From: Fragum whitleyi
Taxonomy: Eukaryota > Mollusca > Bivalvia > Cardiida > Cardiidae
Assembly: GCA_948146395.1 (NCBI GenBank)
Contig: OX411556.1
Span: 34,424,411-34,488,410 of the forward strand
DNA length: 64,000 nucleotides
Direction of reading: 5' to 3'
Shown here: one piece after another, positions 1-9,653 of the stretch
Position numbering within the stretch: position 1 is the stretch's first letter
Layout of the letters: the number at the start of each line of letters is the position of its first letter
Program-made: the position numbers and the translations under genes
The notes under the pieces: model-generated
The model's database searches: none
What the model was told of the DNA's origin: nothing
Seen by the model: only the letters and a program-made list of their open reading frames with translations

Positions 1-70
1 ATCGAACCCACGCCGTCGAACTTCAATGGTTTTAAAGTCCGGTGCTCTACCAACTGAGCTAATCGGGCTA
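1..70 (-). repeat. tRNA-derived head of a SINE (family B), cut by window edge
   Basis: On the minus strand this reads as a tRNA-like sequence with an A box (TTAGCTCAGTTGG) and a B box (GGGTTCGAT), but the anticodon stem does not pair. The same head recurs at 62060, where it is joined to a long SINE body. The body of this copy would lie left of position 1. It is a SINE head rather than a functional tRNA gene. Confidence 0.6.
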
Positions 71-360
71 GAATTAGCGACATTTACTACCTCCCTTTAA
101 TAAGATATGCGTACGAGTTCTATAAATAGCTTCCTGTTTCTTCAAGAACCTATCAGACACTTACAATTTGAATTATGCCATTAGAATCGCGATTTTTTAC
201 CAGCCTCATTTATTTTGAACGAGGCTACTGATTCTATCTTTTTGAGTTTGGAGCGTTTTTTGAATGGTTTTAGTGCGTGTTTGGAATGAATGGACGGAGC
301 ACTGAGCGAGTGATTTGGAATAGTTTTTACCTAGGTAAATGTCAATTTTACGATGTTGTT
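71..360 (-). repeat. Half of a TTAA-type MITE (family C), interrupted by the SINE at 1-70
   Basis: This matches the right half of the element at 54816-55248: the block beginning GCGACATTTACTACCTCCC, then GGAGCG...GAATGAATGGACGGAGC, and the terminal GTCAATTTTACGATG. The left half is missing and the SINE begins where the central hairpin loop should be, so the SINE probably inserted in the loop. Confidence 0.55.
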
Positions 361-898
361 TTCCGAAGTTAAGCTCAAACACAAAATCTAGTCCTACTTT
401 CAGGTTGTGAACGTTGACAGAACTTGCAATGTATGATAATTGGTAGATCTACCACGATTTGCATGCAAGTTAAGACGTGCAAAGCGAGTGACATTTTTGA
501 ACGTTTGCAAACGCATAGCATCTTGAACGTAGGGCAGATATTTTCATCTGGCCTTTGAGAAACAGACGGTGGCTCGAGTCGCTTCTACACGATTATTTCA
601 CAATCACTAAGAATGTTGTTGGATAATAAATGTCACTAAAACACGCCAAACAGACGGTGTAGGGCTCAGGTTCATGGCCTCCGGAACCGCATAAAGCGCC
701 GGTACTTCTCTGCTTCAAAAGGCAATGGGCAGACTAATTTGGACTGCTTTCTTTCGCAAGCATAGATGAACAAGAGTACCGAAATATCTGTTTGTGATTT
801 AATTATATCCGAATGCACTTTCCTTGAGAGACAAAACTATAGTTAAATCACTTTGGGTCCAAATGTTGAAGTATTCCTTCACTTTTGGCAAACATGTC
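361..898. other. Intergenic, nothing recognised
   Basis: No exon, RNA gene or repeat family seen elsewhere in the window was recognised here. It is the downstream flank of the minus-strand GPCR gene and would contain its 3' untranslated region. No polyadenylation signal could be assigned confidently. Confidence 0.3.
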
Positions 899-2095
899 TT
901 ACATCTGGTATTTGGCAAGTCCACGCGATCTTTCCGCATATATGTCTGCTCTATTAGTCGTGGTTCTCTGCTTGTCGGAGTTAGACCGTTCTTCTGATTT
1001 CCTGGAACATCCGCAGACAAGAGCTTTGACTTTTTCCCTGTACTTTACGATCCCGAAGGTATACATGAAAAAGTTTATAGAGAAATTAAGCATTTCAAGG
1101 TACTGGACAACTTCTTTGAAAATTAGGTACATCGTAGCATTTTTCTTCATACCGAAATTGTAGTAAGCTTTGTTGATGTGGAACCAGGTCACCGGAAGTA
1201 TGAAGATGGCGTAAGCGAGGACGACACCAATCAACATGGCGGATATTCGGATAGTTTCTGTTCCGCTCTTGTTGGTGCCTGTAATGACATCTTTCTTCTT
1301 CATTTGTCGTGTAATTTTATAAATGATGACCGGCGTCAGCAACGACATAATGCACAGCGGAATCCAAGAAAACAGTGCACTGAAAAGGGCCAAAAATACG
1401 TCATAGACCGTTTCGCTGGCATTTGCTTGCAGGTTCTGTTTACATTGCGTCTTATCCTTGGATTTAACTACATCGACCGAGAATGACCAAAAGGCGTTGA
1501 AAGCCACGAGAAGGAGAAGCGTCCCAACAATGAGCGATATCACCCGTCTTCGAGTTATGATCAGCTTTACTTTGAACGGGAACACCATTGTAATGAACCT
1601 CTCAACACACAGCATAACGACCAGCCAAGAGGACATGCATTTAACGGTCCTGTACACGTGGAAAAAGGTTTTACAGCCAAGGACAGACAGCGCTCTGATG
1701 TCGAACCCCACGAGGCGGACCATGCTCTTCTTGTTGAAGGTATGCATCGTAACCATCGTCATGTCGCAGATACTGAGCAAAATCAGGATGTACTTCGAGG
1801 CCATACTGGTGAGGTTATTGGTGCTCATTACGGTGATGGTGAGGGTGTTGCCCAATATCCCAATAGTAAATAAGGACGGAAACAATGTATAAAATGTAAT
1901 ATCCAGACTGTCGTAGATATAAGCCAGGGATTCCGTCTGTGACGACTGATTGGTTGATCCAAAACTGCTATTGAAGTGTGAATTGGTATTATTTTGGGTA
2001 TTTTGGTCCCTAAAAGTCAGGTTGTCGCCATTGTGTAAAATCTCGGAACCGTTCTGGATATTTGAAAGGGCCATCTTCAAAACACTGTAGACCAA
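899..2095 (-). CDS. Intronless class A (rhodopsin-like) G protein-coupled receptor
   Basis: The 398-residue protein has an extracellular N-terminus of about 65 residues with several N-x-S/T sites (N15, N25, N35, N42, N49), then seven hydrophobic segments at about 66-90, 100-120, 146-168, 185-205, 230-258, 283-305 and 325-348. Class A landmarks: GN in helix 1 (N83), D111 in helix 2, Cys141/Cys218 as the likely extracellular disulphide, E165-R166-F167 in place of DRY, P301 in helix 6 and N341-F-F-M-Y345 in place of NPxxY. A CGC at 361-363 could be palmitoylated before a basic, Ser/Thr-rich tail. It should act at the plasma membrane. The shape resembles lophotrochozoan neuropeptide-type receptors, but the ligand cannot be told. 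A second Met (M8) is an alternative start. A single exon suggests retroposition or a lineage-specific family. A palindromic MITE lies 33 bp upstream of the start. Confidence 0.9.
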   Translation of the reverse strand: MVYSVLKMALSNIQNGSEILHNGDNLTFRDQNTQNNTNSHFNSSFGSTNQSSQTESLAYIYDSLDITFYTLFPSLFTIGILGNTLTITVMSTNNLTSMASKYILILLSICDMTMVTMHTFNKKSMVRLVGFDIRALSVLGCKTFFHVYRTVKCMSSWLVVMLCVERFITMVFPFKVKLIITRRRVISLIVGTLLLLVAFNAFWSFSVDVVKSKDKTQCKQNLQANASETVYDVFLALFSALFSWIPLCIMSLLTPVIIYKITRQMKKKDVITGTNKSGTETIRISAMLIGVVLAYAIFILPVTWFHINKAYYNFGMKKNATMYLIFKEVVQYLEMLNFSINFFMYTFGIVKYREKVKALVCGCSRKSEERSNSDKQRTTTNRADIYAERSRGLAKYQM

Positions 2096-2127
2096 GTTGC
2101 TGGAAGTTCAGAAAGATTGACATGTTT

Positions 2128-2274
2128 AGATAAAGGACCCGCAACATTCCGGAATCTTTCGTTATCTTTCATAATGTTGACAGAGGTTACCATAAGGAAA
2201 CTTCGGTTGACGCTGTTAAAAGTTAATTAAATACTTCCAAAATGTTACGGACCTATAACGGGTCCACTCCCTAC
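2128..2274. repeat. Palindromic MITE (family K) at the 5' side of the GPCR
   Basis: The left side reads AAAGGACCCGCAACATTCCGG and the right side ends GTTACGGACCTATAACGGGTCCACT, the inverted ends of the better preserved copy at 36576-36740. It is diverged. It occupies the 5' untranslated/promoter side of the minus-strand receptor gene. Confidence 0.6.
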
Positions 2275-3826
2275 AAAATATATGTGGCCCGTAAAGCAAA
2301 AAGGGAACCTTTTTGGTAGTGCTTACAGAATCGACCTCAGTCTGACTGCGTTGTCTGCACAGGCTGACGCGGGTCAAAACTTTAAACAGTGAATAATTTT
2401 CATAATCTTTTACATTGTGAATATACAACGTACTTCATGCTTCGAGTTTTTTTTTTCATGTATCTTTTGATCTATCTGTATTTGATGTAAAATTATCTTC
2501 ATTAATGTGGAGGAATTAAAAAATAAAAATAATAATAAGATAAAATGAAATAAATCATTATGATTTTAATACGCTACTATGAATTTTATACTTTCAGTTT
2601 AGTTTATAAACACTATACGAACTTATTTCAATTCCGACGACAGCTATAGAAACAGAGTTTCTTTAAGAGTCGCCCCAAAAAACTAAAACGAGTTGTTTTA
2701 CGTCCCTCATAGAGAGGAACGGGCGTGACCCCACTGTTTTCCATAAACTAACCGGTGAAATCAGCCTCAAACTATCGACATTCAGGTCAAGAGATAAGAG
2801 CAATACTACCTGGCCATCGAGGTAGCCAGCTTTAAATCTAATACGTGTGTTTAAAATACAACAGACCTTTTTTAGGCAATTCTATCAATAAAGCATGAAT
2901 ATCAAGTTTAAGAAAACTTTTTGTGCCATGAAAAAATATGTATTACGTCGTTGAGTGAACAAAACATCGGAACTGAAGGCTTTTAAGTTGAACTTGTGAT
3001 TTAATCTTTTTGCCGATCGACTATTATCATACCATGCCCGGTGTTCAGGATAACAAAACGGTGCAAACAGTTTGCCAATTATACCCTGCTTTGCACGTTC
3101 ACTTGCGTGCAAAGCGGGGTATAATTGGAAAAATGTTTGCGCCGTTTTTCAAAAATATTCTTAGCAAATGCAACATTTTTTTCAATGGGTAGATATGAAA
3201 TTTAGAGGAGGGTTTGAAATATTCTCTATTTTTTTTCTTCAAAAAGTAAAGTTTTGCTGTTTCGATAAAAGACAATTTACATAAAGTTGAATGAATAGAA
3301 GAGAAAAAGAAATAAATTACATGTAACGAAAATGCATTAGATCTATAAATAAGTTTAAAAACCGAAAGAATTTAAATCAAATAAAATGATTTTTTAAATA
3401 TATACAATCTAAGAGACGGAGAGAGTATTTGTTGATTTCATTTAGGTATGAAACTCATACTGTTTGAATACGCGAAGCGGATTCATACATTAGTGTGATT
3501 GGGATTTTAGTTTCATACCTTCATGAACTTAACAAAAAAGTCTCTTCATATCTTATGATTTAATTTCTTGAATAAAAAATGATAAGATTTACCCCCAAAT
3601 ATGCGTATTGTTTTTCAGACTGCTTTGTGCGAAAGCGTAAAAAATCGCATTCGAAAATTTTTTCATTGAGTAATGATACCAATTTCAACTAATCAGAATG
3701 CGCTAATCTTGATGAACGCAACTAGTATTAAATTATGCACATGTAAAAAAATAAATTTCTTGAAAAGATAGACTTAGTTCAAGAAATGAATGAATAAGAA
3801 TTGATAAAAAATAAATCGAAAGAAGT
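2275..3826. other. Intergenic, AT-rich
   Basis: No gene was recognised. It holds a strong palindrome at 3055-3149 and a weak pair of inverted 12-bp motifs (AGGTATGAAACT) near 3444 and 3510. The rest is featureless AT-rich sequence. Confidence 0.4.
3055..3149. repeat. 95-bp palindrome (foldback)
   Basis: Two arms of about 43 bp, beginning AAAACGGTGCAAACA and ending TGTTTGCGCCGTTTT, are near-perfect reverse complements around a loop of about 6 bases near 3100. The inner stem pairs TGCTTTGCACG with GCGTGCAAAGC. No second copy was seen in the window. It could be a small MITE or an RNA hairpin if transcribed. Confidence 0.75.
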
Positions 3827-4132
3827 ACCTTTCCAAAGGCCGCCGTCATAGCGCAGTTGGTAGCGCGTCGGACTGTGAAACTAGAGGTCCCGGGTTCGAT
3901 CCCCGACGGCGGCACTCATTCTTTCCGACTATTTGTCTCTCACCAATGGGTCGATAATCGTAGACCTATATGAGATAGCAGCTGGAGGCTAGGAAAGGAT
4001 GTAATGGTAGTACTGGCGTGAGAAATACCAGGAATCTATTGTTAGGTACTCCAGCCGCCGCGATATGACTGAAATAATGTTGAAAGCGGCGTAAAACCCC
4101 ATTCAATCAATCAATCAAACCTTTCCAAAGGC
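3827..4132 (+). mobile_element. tRNA-derived SINE (family A), full length with intact target duplication
   Basis: The head (3839-3914) is tRNA-like. It has a perfect 7-bp acceptor stem (GCCGCCG/CGGCGGC), a D stem GCGC/GCGC and a B box GGGTTCGATCC. The anticodon position reads GTG (His) but the anticodon stem is mispaired. A body follows with GATAGCAGCTGGAGGCTAGG and AGAAATACCAGGAATC, and an end GGCGTAAAACCCC plus (AATC)n. Perfect 14-bp direct repeats, ACCTTTCCAAAGGC, flank it at 3827-3840 and 4119-4132, so this is a recent retrotransposition. Degenerate or truncated copies occur at eight other places in the window. Confidence 0.9.
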
Positions 4133-4294
4133 TGAAACAATAAATGTTTTGTTTGATTTCGAAAAGTAAAATTTGACGACGTTGATAAAAAATCCTTTAC
4201 AAGAGGCCAATAAATGCAATTAGATTTATTGGATGTATCATAAATTAATTTACACGTAGAAATGCATTTTGAGCCACTTTTATATTAAATATAA

Positions 4295-4357
4295 ATGAAT
4301 AAAAAATAAATATATGAATAAATAGATAGATAATAAATAAGTAAATAAATAAATGAA

Positions 4358-4408
<51 letters not shown>

Positions 4409-4410
4409 AT
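4295..4410. repeat. (AAAT)n microsatellite
   Basis: A run of AAAT units with a few GAAT and GATA variants. The reverse strand is open and would read as repeated Leu-Phe-Ile-Tyr, which is an artefact of the repeat. Confidence 0.95.
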
Positions 4411-4795
4411 CGAATGACATACCTTTCAAAAGCTGAATGAGCAGGAAATCAAATAGCTCAACTCCCTGCAAGATGTTCGTGATGACCGTACCTCGAATGA
4501 AAGAGATATCAAAATATAATTAATCTTCCTAGCCTTTGCTTGATCCCAGTTTCAATGAGCCCTAGTGTTTATGACGTAGCAATTATATTGTCATGTATCA
4601 AATTAACTATATATACACACGCATATATCTTTGTATATCATCGGTTTTCACTCAAAACCTGGTAACTACAGCTTCTATTAAGCCACTGCATGAGAAAAGA
4701 CTACAACTGCAAGTAAGTCCTGTCAACACCCAATGAATCATCACGTGACAACTCCAGTGGTACCCTCGGACATTAGTTAAGAGGCTGCCAATAGC

Positions 4796-5013
4796 TTAAC
4801 CCTTTCCTGTTTTACAAAAATGGACCTGTCCAAATTCAAAGGTTTTGCAGACGAACATTTAAATTGAAAAATAAGTATTCAGCAGGGTAGAAAATAGTGT
4901 GGAAAAAGAAGAAATTGCTTGTAAGAAACAATTTCTTCTTTTTTTCACAATGTTTTCTCAATCATAAAATCACAGGCACGTAAAAAAGCAGGGATTAAAC
5001 AGCAAAGGGTTAA
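4796..5013. mobile_element. TTAA-flanked MITE with central hairpin (family P, piggyBac-like)
   Basis: TTAA is present at both edges. The termini CCCTTTCCTGTTTT and AACAGCAAAGGG are inverted, and length is 218 bp. A central hairpin pairs AAGAAGAAATTGCTT with CAATTTCTTCTTT near 4907-4945. TTAA duplications and CCC ends are typical of piggyBac superfamily elements. No transposase is encoded. Copies lie at 12420-12649 and 60294-60520. Confidence 0.8.
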
Positions 5014-5179
5014 ACCCATAGAATTTTTCGATTAGATATAAATCGACAAATTCGTTCTTTTATCCAAGTAAACCTGCCTAAATGACATCACCAATTCCAG
5101 CTGTTTTACCCAGATTATACGAAACGAAGAAATTAATATGTAATCGAATTCAAAGAATTTAAACCGTAAATTTAACGTA

Positions 5180-5275
5180 GGAGAAAGTATCGAGAAAAGG
5201 AGAGTAGTGTCTTGAAACAAGCAATTTCTCCTTTTTATCCCATGTTTTTCTGATTGATGACACAAAACATGTAAC
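5180..5275. repeat. Diverged hairpin-core relic
   Basis: The sequence GGAGA...AAACAAGCAATTTCTCC followed by CCATGTTTTTCTGATTGATGAC resembles the core of the family P MITEs. Outer termini were not found. Confidence 0.4.
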
Positions 5276-5399
5276 TGTTTCTAAAAATTGCACATTTTTC
5301 CCTCGTTTTCTGAATCGGTTTGTCTAAAAATTCTTATGAAAAAAATTCCATACATCCTTTTTTTTCACCTCCACATCTGACAGTGAAGGATCAATCGGG

Positions 5400-5640
5400 T
5401 TTAAGCTCCACTGGCTGAAGGCCATCGGGCTGTTGTCATGTCGGTGTATCCGTCATGTGTGCGTGCTTGCGTCCATGCGTAAAAGTTTCTTTAAACTCTT
5501 CTCCTAAACCGATGGGCAGATTTTGATTAAATTTGGTAGAATGCTCCTTGGGTTACCCTCTTCTAAAGTTGTTCAAGAAATTGACCCAAAAACATAGGCA
5601 TTGCAGGGCGGGGCTTAGTGTGAAATGATAAATTGAATAT
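5400..5640 (+). repeat. Fragment of the AGCTCCACTGG modular repeat (family D)
   Basis: It begins AAGCTCCACTGGCTGAAGGCC and contains GCTCCTTGGGTTACCCTC and GTTGTTCAAGAAATT, matching the start and first module of the longer copies at 13813 and 35113. Confidence 0.7.
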
Positions 5641-6700
5641 CAAACTTATATTAACAAAAAACAGAATTAAGTAAACTCGCCAGCAAAATTAATAAAAACT
5701 CGAAAAAGCCTCGTTTTTACCTGTTTATAGATTACTCGTTTAATAATTTGGCACTTCATTTGCCTTCTTTTGATATCCTCTATTTACCACACATAAATGT
5801 CGTATTTTACACATCGGTATGAGCATCTAAAACCGGAGGTAAACTCATTTCAATATGGTAGAGGTGCTGTTAAGTATCTGGGTCCCCTAATTGTTCAGTT
5901 CTCAATTTCCAAAACAGTTTAAGAAACTATTGAAACGATTGCCAAGTTATTGCTCAGAAATTGACAATGGGACATGCCGACCTGGAGATATTTTGTATAT
6001 TTTGGTATTTTTTACATTTATGATTCCCCTTTTTACCTAAAGTGTATTGCTTGTCAAGTAAGCCACCGGAAATGTCCACCTTCAGTACTTTCTGTGCTTT
6101 GAGTTTCCATGGGGATGACACAATTTTCTTACTGGAAGAAAAATGTTCCGCTTTCCTGATAATGACAACATTCTTTAAAAAAAAAAAGAAAAAAAAAACC
6201 CTTCGTCATTACAGGGTGCACACAATTCAGATACAAAATAATTAAAATAATATTATGATATGACCGACGTCGCGGGAGTGAAATAAACCCGTTGAATGTT
6301 TTTGATATTACACGGGTGTTATTACACTAGTGGAATAACTATGCAAATGAGCTCAGAGCGAATAGCAACGCTATTTTGTAACCACGAAAATTACGACATA
6401 ATGTACATATTATGACGTCATTTTTAAACGGCTTTATAAGTTTCGCAGAAAATCGAAATGTTGAATTTTAAGAATTTGACCGATATTTTCGCAAAATTCG
6501 GGTCATATTTTAAATAGAATATAAAATTTGTGCTCATAAAATACCGAATTTTATTAAACTCGTCATCTAAAAAAGATAAAAACTCGGCGCAGCCTCGTTT
6601 TTTTTCTGTTTTTATATGACTCGTTTAATAAACCCGGTATTCAATGACCACTCATTCATTATCCTCTATTTATGCCGCCCTTTATATTTCCTCTGTGTTC
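5640..6700. repeat. Repeat family J, two neighbouring partial copies
   Basis: Blocks at about 5640-5800 and 6260-6690 share AAACTCG...CTAAAAA/AAAACTCG, the run GCCTCGTTTTT and GACTCGTTTAATAA, followed by CATT-rich sequence and ATCCTCTATTTA. The inner part is palindromic (ATTAAACTCG against CGTTTAATAA), which suggests a foldback element. Other copies are at 50850-51215 and 57405-57480. Confidence 0.55.
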
Positions 6701-8336
6701 ATGATGCCAAACGGTTCAAAACATTAATCAAAGTATCAATTAAATTATCTATTATAATAAATTAAAGCATCTACTTTTGCACGTGCAAAGAAGGGTACAC
6801 GCTTTTCTTAAGTATTATAATAATGTGGGAGATTGAATAGCAAGTAATTGAGTTTTGTGAACATTTAATGATTTTTTTCTTTATTCTGCAGGATAAGAAA
6901 AATACTCGAAGAATACAGACAAAAAAAAAAAAAAAAAAAAAATAAAAAAAATTAGCAAAACAAAACGAAAATTATTTCATGTGGATATTGGTTAAAATTT
7001 TGGGAAAACAACATGCTTTTGTGACTACTCATTCTTGTTGTTCCATAATCTGTTTCCTTTTGTAAAATTCGAAACAAAAAACTCCGCCGATTAGAGGAAA
7101 TAACAGGTTTCTTTATAACTTTCTAAAACGTGTATTCACTCTATGAAAAAGAGCACAATGCTGTTCATTATCATATAGGTAAAAGACAATAAAAAAATCA
7201 ACATTCCTTTATTATCGAAAATGAAATCGTGCGCTTTAGTATTAAATGTATAGTATAATGATAATAAACAGTTCAATAAATCTCATTAACAACAAACTTT
7301 GTGTCCACAAGTTTCATATTTGTTCCTGTGTGAAAATCGACAAATGGAATGATCAGACGTGTTAATAGAATAATGTAAGCGTATTACATCACGCCCACTA
7401 GTCGCCAACCCGTTAATATTCTTTCAATAATGTGTGCTTTCACTTATCTTTATATCATAGACAAACAAAAACAATCTATTTATTTGACGTAAACTTCACA
7501 GTTATTCGTCATAATACAAGGGATACCGAAATCGAAACATAAAAAATATATCATATTATTAAAAAAGATAAATCATCAACAAAATGAGTCCGCCTGGGAC
7601 TCAATAATAATTGTAATACTCAATGGTATCCTTGCCGGTTAAGGTTTGGGAGTCCTTAACTGAATAAAAAAATCACTGGCATCATACATCGTCCATTTAA
7701 TTATTTTATAGCTACATATATAATCAAGTTTTTGTGTGCACAGGATATTTTTTCGATATGAACCGTTGGGGATCAACTTCAGGAATGCCCGGAATTTAGT
7801 CTTCAATTCTTTTCTGCAATTGAACCACTGAGGGTCCTATGGATCCACATCGGATAGTTTTGAGGGTCTTGGCTACTTATTTACAAGTCCCATACTTCCA
7901 AAACAGGGGTGCCACTAAAAGAATTCTGAACGAAGGCCTGTCATTTCCCGGACTTTTTAAGTGCGCAAACTTAACAGTCGGGGTTGTGATCGTCAACCGT
8001 CACGAGTCTTTGTGACATAGTCTCAACACAATTCTTACTGTGTTTTTAGGCTGCACGTAGACTGGTCTCACTGTCAGCTATCATGATAGGCTTTTTTGAC
8101 AGTCGACATTGGGACGAGCCTAGGCTTAACGTCACAACTAGTAGCCTATAAAAACACAATTCTACCTATAAATGGTCACACAGGAGTTTACCCTACCCTT
8201 TTTTCTTCCATTTACCCGGTTGGGAATGTAATAGTTATATGTTGAAATAGTCTGTAACTGTAATTACAGATATTTGGGTATACACTATAACCGCATCCCT
8301 ATACCTTCCCCAGATCAATTGATAAGATCAGTATGT
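6701..8336. other. Intergenic, no gene recognised
   Basis: It holds an A-run of about 21 bases starting at 6921 that might be the tail of an old retroposon, and otherwise AT-rich sequence. No open reading frame or exon with recognisable protein similarity was seen. Confidence 0.4.
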
Positions 8337-9228
8337 TATAGTCCGTTTGACTTCTATATGGACCACATTTTGCCGAAAATCTCGGAATCGAATTAGTGAA
8401 CCTTTTTTTCTTGCACATCATATTTTTCCATCTAATACCATGCAGAATTTCGTTTTTCAGCTTTTTTAAATGTAAAATAATGATTTTGTCCGTCCGTCTA
8501 CATAAAACTCTTAGCCTTTCATACCTTGATGTGTCTGTATTAAACGGAACAACGAATTGTCTATCAAAAATAGCTCTTATTTGCATAGGAGCAGATTCAA
8601 AAGTGTAATATTTTAAGTGAGTCGTTTAAGTATAAAAGTGGGTATTTTTATTGAATTAATTTTGTCGAAGGTATTTACTTCCTTAGCATATCAAAAACTG
8701 AGTTTATTCTCTCTTTGTTCAATAACCGTTTGACCAGATAATTGATAATTGTTTTTATCTATTCTGAGATGAACCCTATATTCACACATTTAGACCAATA
8801 AAAACGCATTATCTAAGGAAGACGTTGGGATTTTCACGAGGAAAACCGTAGACAAGCAGTCGAGTAATAATGGTACAAATCACGTGATATTTAAGTTAAA
8901 GATGACATAACCTTCGATGTGCTAATGAGCATTTCCAAATAAGGAATAATGGACATTTCTTCTGTCAAATGTTCAGTATAAAACCACGTGGTTTTACTCT
9001 ATGTTTACATTTTTTACACTAAATAGCCTCCATCACCCCTCGCGTTTAAGAGCGAAAATATTAGCATCAACAAGATAGACAAAATCATAATTTTGAAACC
9101 ATTTTACATTCAAAAAAATATTTTTTGGGCTGGTATTAATCAGAAATTACAAATCTTTCATTCAAACGAAATTTGATGTAAATTGATGAAAACTAGGAAT
9201 GGTCCATATAAAATTCAAACGGACTATA
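8337..9228. mobile_element. Inverted-repeat DNA transposon without recognisable transposase
   Basis: The left end TATAGTCCGTTTGACTTC and right end (reverse complement TATAGTCCGTTTGAATTT) form a terminal inverted repeat of about 28 bp with three mismatches, extending through TATATGGACC. TA at each border is compatible with Tc1/mariner-type insertion. The 0.9-kb interior has no frame I recognise as a transposase, so it is probably a non-autonomous derivative. It ends about 430 bp before the HACL1 start codon. Confidence 0.75.
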
Positions 9229-9653
9229 CTTGAATCAATAGCCTCGGAGTGAAAATGTATCTACGTGTTTAGCTGTAGTCACTTAGTTTGATAAAATTGG
9301 ATTAGATTGCACACTTGTGATATAATCTTAATCACCCTACTCTAATTTGAGGATATTACAGGCAAGTATCTTTGAAATCTGACTAGCCCAAAGCAAAAAC
9401 CGGTTGTCCAATAGAAATTATATTGTATATTGAAAATCTAATTTGCCCGGTGGGGTTTAAGGTAAAAAAATGCCCAATGAAAAAAGGGTCCTGATCAAAA
9501 AGGTGCAGTCTAAAACGGACCACTATAAAGATGGCCATAAAGGCCTGTCTATTTTTGAATATTTTCATTTGCTAATGAGGATGCACCCAGTCTACGTGTA
9601 TATTATTAAACATATTTTTAGTCTAATTTCGTACTATGTCACATGATCTGAAG

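Noticed and set aside
1178..1892. Plus-strand frames of up to 144 codons
   Set aside because: They are antisense to the GPCR coding sequence and have no similarity of their own.
3839..3914. Functional tRNA-His gene
   Set aside because: The anticodon stem is mispaired, it is joined to a SINE body, and a 14-bp target duplication encloses the whole unit.
4280..4471. Leu-Phe-Ile-Tyr-rich minus-strand frame
   Set aside because: It is the (AAAT)n microsatellite.
8299..8586. 95-codon minus-strand frame at the left end of a DNA element
   Set aside because: It crosses the terminal inverted repeat and shows no domain. No transposase motif was seen.
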